In this document: piece by piece, positions 60,939-64,000 of the stretch
Numbering within the stretch: the first letter of the stretch is position 1
Layout of the letters: every line of letters starts with the position of its first letter
Source: Akebia trifoliata
Lineage: Eukaryota; Streptophyta; Magnoliopsida; Ranunculales; Lardizabalaceae
Reading direction: 5' to 3'
Length of the DNA stretch: 64,000 bases
Assembly: GCA_017979445.1 (NCBI GenBank)
Contig: CM030715.1
Span: forward strand, 33,601,756 to 33,665,755
Made by a program: the position numbers and the translations under genes
The notes under the pieces: model-generated
Told to the model about the DNA's origin: nothing
Database searches by the model: none
The model's input: the letters and a program-made list of their open reading frames with translations, nothing else

Positions 60939-62574
60939 GGTTACTCATATATATATATATAGAGAGAGACACACCTACATATATATGTATTAAACTAGAG
61001 AAGAAAGATAATGAAAAAGTTTAGTATTTTTTATCAGTGTTGGAAGTTAAAAGTAGTGAAGCTGAAGCTATAGCCCAAGATTTATAGACTCCCAACATTC
61101 TTAAAGCCTAGGCACCCTTTCAAAACAAGTAGTTGAAAAAGTAAACTCAGCTGGAGTTTCCTTCCAACTATTTTCCACATGTTTTTGTTTCTACAAACAA
61201 AAGAACAAAAAATTAAAAAATAAATAAAAAATGATAGAATTTTCAGAGATGAGTTTGTCTCTCTGTCTAAGTCTCTATATCCAACTTCATTAGTGGTATA
61301 TTATACATATAAAATGTGGGTAGCTATCAACCCACGATTTGATATAGGTCCTACTCCTACATAGATCACAAGCACACAATTAATTTTATTTATTTTTAAC
61401 TACTTTTTGATAAGAAACTATGCCTAACACTTATTACTTCTTGAAATAAGAATGCAATATTAATCTTATTTCTGTAGAGTGCTCTTGTAATCATTTCAAT
61501 TAGATACTCTGCTACACACCCAAGTGCTGCCACATTGTGGACTGTTATTCGAGGCACATATTTCATCTCAAAACCCTCCTATACCTTCTGATATATGGAC
61601 TTGATCTTTGATGCCAGCATTAGGGAAGTAATGACTGTCGGGATTTTGACGTTCCATTCAAAATGTTTGTAGCTCTAAGCTCATTTTTGAGGCCTGTAAT
61701 TATTTTGAGTCCATGATAGGTGAAGTAAAAGACCCTAGAGTGGATGTTAAAGATTTGTAGACGTGAATTTTGATCCTCCATTATGCATCAAGTACCACTC
61801 ACTTAATGTTTGCAGAAGGATTAATTAGGATGTGAAATTTTGATGAGTTTTGTGCCTTCATGTGATTGTGTCATCTTTTGTCTATGAGTTAAAACTATAC
61901 TAAAATACAAAGTTGGCATGCTGCACGATGAAGTGCTGCCACATTGTGTCAGGATTACTTGAAAGCAGTAACAAACTCTTCTTCCAATGCCGTGAGTCTC
62001 AAGTCCAATGCTCGCAGCAATTCATTTCTGTTAAGTAAGAAATACTCTGGTTTGCAAGATTCTATTCCACTATTCAGCTCTATCTAGAGCTACAATATGT
62101 TAAGATCTCCTATCGTGAAAATTTTCAAACCAATTACACAGATAATTGAAATGTTCGAAACAATCCAAGATCTAATTTTGTTTCATCTCAACCAAAATTG
62201 AAATGTTCCACCAAAACATTCTGGAACGTAATGAAAGGATTTATATTAGTGAAGAGCTTGTTAGCTATCTATTTTGACTTTTGAGACAAAATAAGAGGAT
62301 AAATTCCGCATAGCTTTAGAAACAAACAGATATAAAATCTTCATAGAATGAGTGTATAACAGATGTGAGGATAATTATTCAATTTGAAGGTTCAGACAGA
62401 GGCTACAAATGCTTTTAACAGCTTGGATTTGGAGGTAAATAGAATAAGTGAGAGGGGATTACTATGAATAAGGAGAACATTAAAAATTGAACAGTGAAAT
62501 TTAAGGTCTTAAGCAAGAAATTCCTATATTATAAATTAAAAGTTAAAACTAGAGGAAATGGAAGTTCAAACTAC
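60939..62574. other. Region without recognised gene
   Basis: Includes a short TA run just upstream of the MYB ATG (60948-60960) and AT-rich sequence. On the minus strand at about 62035-61960, an AG acceptor is followed by an open stretch NELLRALDLRLTALEEEF and a stop. At about 61640-61500 a stretch reads KYVPRITVHNVAALGC. Both look protein-like but are unidentified. The phrase AAGTGCTGCCACATTGTG occurs twice, near 61522 and 61930. Confidence 0.3.
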
Positions 62575-62697
62575 CTTAATTCCACCTTTATCCTCTTCAA
62601 TCTGGCCCTTGAATAGTGTTGTAAATGGTCAACCACCAACACCAACAACAATGTCAGCATCCAACACTCTCCCATCCTTCAGTTTCACTGCCTTTAC
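62575..62697 (-). pseudogene. Orphan exon of monodehydroascorbate reductase with in-frame stop
   Basis: On the minus strand, after TTTGCTAG and before GTAGTTTG, 41 codons read VKAVKLKDGRVLDADIVV, then GVGG, a stop, then PFTTLFKGQIEEDKGGIK. This is the well-conserved exon of plant FAD-dependent monodehydroascorbate reductase just after the NAD(P)H domain (usual form GVGGRPLTTLFKGQ...). The TGA stands where the family has Arg (CGA), a single C-to-T change. One Val of the usual IVVVGVGG is also missing. No other exon of the gene was found on either side, so this is a relic, possibly carried here by a transposon. Confidence 0.8.
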
Positions 62698-63533
62698 CTA
62701 GCAAATACACCTTAGAACAGAATTCCAAATCTTAGCAAACTAAACTGGAAAACAAAAGAAACTCATTACACCCTATGAACAGAATAGTGAAGTCAAGGAG
62801 GTCAGTTCTGTTTCATGGTGTGTAAAAAAATGTTTTTTTTTTTTTTTTGGCTTTTCATATATTTCTTCCTTATATTTATTTAAAAACTTTTGAGTTAAAT
62901 ATAATGAAACTTATATATTATAATATGTGTATAGGGACATGTTCACGGCAAAAATGTTGGGGGCATCCTGGAAAGGCAGGAAAAAGTGATAAGTGAAACC
63001 AAAACAGTTATAGTTTGATTACTATGAAACTTAAACTTGATAAAGCAATGGTTTTTATTTCAAGAGAAGTTGCTAAAGCTTTTTAATAACTTCATCCAAA
63101 AAATAAACAAGCAAAAAAGCGAGACCAAAACAGAAGACTATGGAGAACATAGGTACAAGAGGAGTTTGCAAAGAGTACGATTTATATTATGAAAGAATAA
63201 ATTAATGATTTAACACCCAAGATACCTTTTCTACAGTGGAAAGGCTAGAAGCATTAATGATTAAAATCATCTTTTGGTACTACCATTATGATTCACAGTT
63301 AAGCTCATGTCATGAGCTCACAGAAACTATAAATCTGCTATTTGGAAAGGCAGGAAAAAGTGATAAGTGAAAGGAAGCAAGCATGTTGGGGGGGGAGGAA
63401 GGACGTGTCAAGATCTTTTAAGTGCTACTTTTACAACCCTTTATGTTAGGGTCATCAAAGGAATGAATATGAGGTTATCCAGTATCAGAATATAATACAA
63501 ACATGTGGTGTATTTAGAGGTTCGGCAACTCAC
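62698..63533. other. Region without recognised gene
   Basis: AT-rich, with a T run near 62834-62848. A phrase GGAAAGGCAGGAAAAAGTGATAAGTGAAA occurs twice (about 62971 and 63345), shown here only by position and its key GGCAGGAAAAAGTG. No coding exon was recognised. Confidence 0.4.
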
Positions 63534-63619
63534 CCATGGTAGATATGCTGCTGTAAAAGTAAAGAGGCGCCCAAGAAACTCATAGGGATAAAGGGGTTCT
63601 GCTTGCTCCATACATAAAC
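63534..63619 (-). other. Possible exon, unidentified
   Basis: On the minus strand the 86-nt segment is bounded by TTCTATAG and by a good donor (CATGG|GTGAGTTG). Two frames are open: EPLYPYEFLGRLFTFTAAYL and SKQNPFIPMSFLGASLLL. Neither was recognised. It lies between the bHLH-like exon and the reductase relic, on the same strand as both. Confidence 0.3.
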
Positions 63620-63919
63620 CTATAGAACAGAAAATTAGAGAGAATTAACAAATTGGAAATAACCAAAAACACTATTCACAAACAAAAAATATGATCCACG
63701 AAGTCCAACCTCTCCAAAATCTGTAGTAGCAATACAAACAATGTTAGCTCTAACCAAGACTTAAGAGAAACCTTTTAACTTAGTAGTTTTGAAGCACTAG
63801 TTTATAACTGCAACACTATATGTGGTAGTCAAAAAGAAGAAAAAAAAAACATTTCCTGTTGTTATTAGTGATCAATATTGAAACCCTATTATTACATTAT
63901 AAGTTTCCCTACAACTGAC

Positions 63920-63979
63920 CTTATGAGTGGATCCAAACTGCACTACCCCTTGGGATCCAACTGAAATTACTGTGATTGT
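63920..63979 (-). pseudogene. Exon resembling the N-terminal domain of LHW/EMB1444-type bHLH proteins
   Basis: On the minus strand, TTTTGCAG precedes and GTCAGTTG follows a 60-nt open segment reading TITVISVGSQGVVQFGSTHK. The SVGSQGVVQFGST pattern resembles the conserved GVVQLGS segment of the MYC/MYB-type N-terminal domain in LONESOME HIGHWAY and EMB1444-like bHLH proteins. Only this exon is in the window; the next one expected (ILERxEF...) was not recognised, so it may be a relic or the edge of a gene that continues beyond 64000. Confidence 0.4.
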
Positions 63980-64000
63980 CTGCAAAATGGTGCAAAATGA

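Noticed and set aside
1..64000. tRNA or rRNA genes
   Set aside because: Only SINE-type A and B box fragments were seen; no complete cloverleaf or ribosomal sequence was recognised.

Overview
This is an AT-rich nuclear segment of a flowering plant, most likely a eudicot; the species cannot be named from the sequence. Evidence is GT-AG introns, (CT)n leaders, tRNA-derived SINEs, TG...CA solo LTRs, CACTA and Mutator-like MITEs, and an R2R3-MYB fragment. Its core is a tandem array of six plus-strand copies of one short-chain dehydrogenase/reductase (SDR) gene of the (+)-neomenthol dehydrogenase / menthone reductase / salutaridine reductase-like type. Each copy has the same five-exon layout (35, 244, 75, 165 and 369-382 nt; introns between the same codons) and encodes about 295-299 residues when intact.

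Layout: copy 1 (2201-5284, type A, intact), copy 2 (16641-19791, type B, intact), copy 3 (31553-35796, type B, one-base frameshift in exon 5), copy 4 (39135-42406, type A, clear pseudogene that lost exons 3 and 4), copy 5 (48971-51798, type B, intact, unusual promoter), copy 6 (55365-58507, type B, intact). Each gene is preceded by a related upstream module of about 1.2-2.5 kb. Copies 1, 2 and 4 are followed by a long downstream module (5-9 kb), copies 3 and 5 by a short spacer of about 1 kb. The array ends after copy 6, where a CACTA-type end follows at 59008.

The array is heavily decorated by transposons. At least ten copies of a Mutator-like MITE (about 370 bp, 9-bp target duplications, each half a palindrome) sit in spacers and in intron 4 of copies 2 and 6. 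Two solo LTRs of one family have perfect 5-bp target duplications. Another solo LTR splits intron 3 of copy 3. A 3.5-kb TG...CA element is flanked by 460-bp, almost identical direct repeats of host sequence.

The right end (59-64 kb) has no SDR sequence. On the minus strand it holds a broken R2R3-MYB gene (two exons, 5-bp duplication), an orphan monodehydroascorbate reductase exon with a stop codon, and at the edge an exon resembling the N-terminal region of LHW/EMB1444-type bHLH proteins. The intact SDR copies probably encode cytosolic NADPH-dependent ketone or enone reductases of specialized metabolism; the substrate cannot be read from the sequence.
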